DNA of 5,425 nucleotides from Spirochaetaceae bacterium. GTDB taxonomy: Bacteria; Spirochaetota; Spirochaetia; Treponematales; Breznakiellaceae. The position numbers and the translations under genes are program-made. The stretch is taken from positions 1-5,425 of the forward strand of contig JAITNZ010000089.1 of NCBI GenBank assembly GCA_031290205.1, written 5' to 3'. The notes beneath the pieces are model-generated. The model saw nothing but the letters and a program-made list of their open reading frames with translations, ran no database searches and was not told the origin of the DNA. Of this stretch, positions 4,765-5,425 are shown piece by piece. How positions within the stretch are numbered: position 1 is the stretch's first letter; every line of letters starts with the position of its first letter.

Positions 4765-5425
4765 ATGACGCTGCCGCAGAATGACGAAAACATCCTCCGC
4801 GCCGCCCGCTGCCTTTCCGCCGGCGGCATCGTCGCGTTCCCGACGGAAACGGTCTACGGGCTTGGCGCCGACGCTTTCAACATAGCAGCTCTTGCCCGCG
4901 TTTTCGAGGTAAAGCGCCGCCCGTTTTTCGACCCGCTGATCATCCACATTGCCTGCCTTGCCGCCCTCGAGCGCCTTATCGATTTTTCCGCGATGAACGG
5001 CGCGCAAATCGGGCGGCTGGAAGCAATTTCGCACAGCCTGATGCCCGGTCCCCTCACGCTGATTCTGCCGAAACTGCCGGCGGTGCCCGACTTGGCGACC
5101 GGCGGGCTGGGGACGGTAGCCGTCCGCTTTCCGAACCACGCGGGAGCGGCGGCATTGATAGCGCAGTCGACGGGCGCTATCGCCGCCCCCAGCGCAAACC
5201 CCTTCGGCTGCCTGAGCCCGACGCGGGCGGAGCACGTCGAGCGCACACTGGGAAACGCCATCGACATCATCCTCGACGGCGGACCACCGGAAATCGGCGT
5301 CGAATCGACGGTGCTCGACTTAACAGGCGCCGCCCCCCGTATTCTGCGACCGGGCGGTGTTAGCTGGGAGGAGATAGCTTGCTGCTTGGGATGGGGGGAT
5401 GGGGAGTGGAAGAAGGGGGATGGGG
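4765..5425 (+). CDS. tsaC: L-threonylcarbamoyladenylate synthase (Sua5/YrdC/TsaC), 3' end outside the window
   Basis: The first 220 residues of an enzyme that makes threonylcarbamoyl-AMP from threonine, bicarbonate and ATP, for the t6A37 modification of ANN-decoding tRNAs. It shows the YrdC fold signatures: GGIVAFPTETVYGLG (20-34), KRRPFFDPLIIHI (50-62, with the KxR pair K50 and R52), MPGPLTLIL (93-101), AVRFPNH (119-125), APSANPFGCLSPT (141-153) and GVESTVLDLT (178-187) leading to ILRPGG (193-198). The catalytic domain is thus complete. The usual two residues before PGP (often FW or YW) are LM here. ATG 4765 is the first start after an in-frame TAA and has no clear Shine-Dalgarno site, so translation may be coupled to gltA, whose stop is 12 bases upstream. 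Whether a C-terminal Sua5 domain follows cannot be seen. The last 12 or so codons run into a G-rich repeat, so the protein may be a short TsaC type ending just beyond the edge. Confidence 0.92.
   Translation, partial: MTLPQNDENILRAARCLSAGGIVAFPTETVYGLGADAFNIAALARVFEVKRRPFFDPLIIHIACLAALERLIDFSAMNGAQIGRLEAISHSLMPGPLTLILPKLPAVPDLATGGLGTVAVRFPNHAGAAALIAQSTGAIAAPSANPFGCLSPTRAEHVERTLGNAIDIILDGGPPEIGVESTVLDLTGAAPRILRPGGVSWEEIACCLGWGDGEWKKGDG
5388..5425 (+). repeat. G-rich repeat tract at the end of tsaC
   Basis: Three copies of gggatgggg (5388-5396, 5396-5404, 5417-5425) lie in the last 38 bases. The final 16 bases are the reverse complement of 469-484. G-runs of 3, 6, 4, 5 and 4 give G-quadruplex potential, with one long loop. 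The tract is in frame with tsaC and would encode a glycine/aspartate/tryptophan-rich tail that is not part of the family. It may continue outside the window. Confidence 0.5.

Overview
The window looks like a chromosomal piece of an anaerobic bacterium. GC-rich housekeeping genes (citrate synthase and a threonylcarbamoyladenylate synthase) sit next to an AT-richer, apparently acquired restriction-modification gene and a patch of repeats and transposon debris. The phylum is not settled by the sequence. The citrate synthase variant (GHAVYTLSDPR signature) and the IS110-type remnant suggest a gut or sediment anaerobe such as a Clostridia-like or Treponema-like organism, but this is only an impression.

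Layout. Positions 1-484 hold no intact gene. They contain three copies of a hairpin repeat (22-85, 273-341, 375-421), each with a conserved 3' tail and a different stem. A minus-strand fragment resembling an IS110-family transposase (84-269) lies between copies 1 and 2, and a C-rich tract follows at 469-484. Positions 484-653 are a broken second copy of the promoter and 5' end of the downstream citrate synthase gene. Positions 707-3148 encode a single-chain restriction-modification enzyme with an N-terminal PD-ExK-like nuclease and a gamma-class N6-adenine methyltransferase. Positions 3149-3417 are intergenic. They include a 101-nt element closed by an outer stem with two internal hairpins (3170-3270), about 100 bp (3271-3368) in which I see nothing beyond short chance repeats, a small hairpin, and the citrate synthase promoter. 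Positions 3418-4752 are the intact citrate synthase gene. After 12 bases follows a tsaC/sua5 gene that runs off the window in a G-rich repeat tract.

How it fits together. The restriction-modification gene is bracketed by two copies of the citrate synthase promoter and 5' region. The right copy is intact; the left has a 71-bp deletion and stops after about 66 codons' worth of gene. This is the footprint of insertion with a long target duplication, a pattern known for restriction-modification genes. The left promoter copy is intact and now points at the restriction-modification gene, which may use it. The right copy lets citrate synthase continue to be made, apparently from a leaderless mRNA, with tsaC probably co-transcribed.

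The most unusual observations are the promoter and gene-start duplication with only synonymous differences, the leaderless promoter geometry, the hairpin repeats whose imperfect stem pairs are nearly all G.T on the + strand, and the compact three-way-junction element downstream of the restriction gene.
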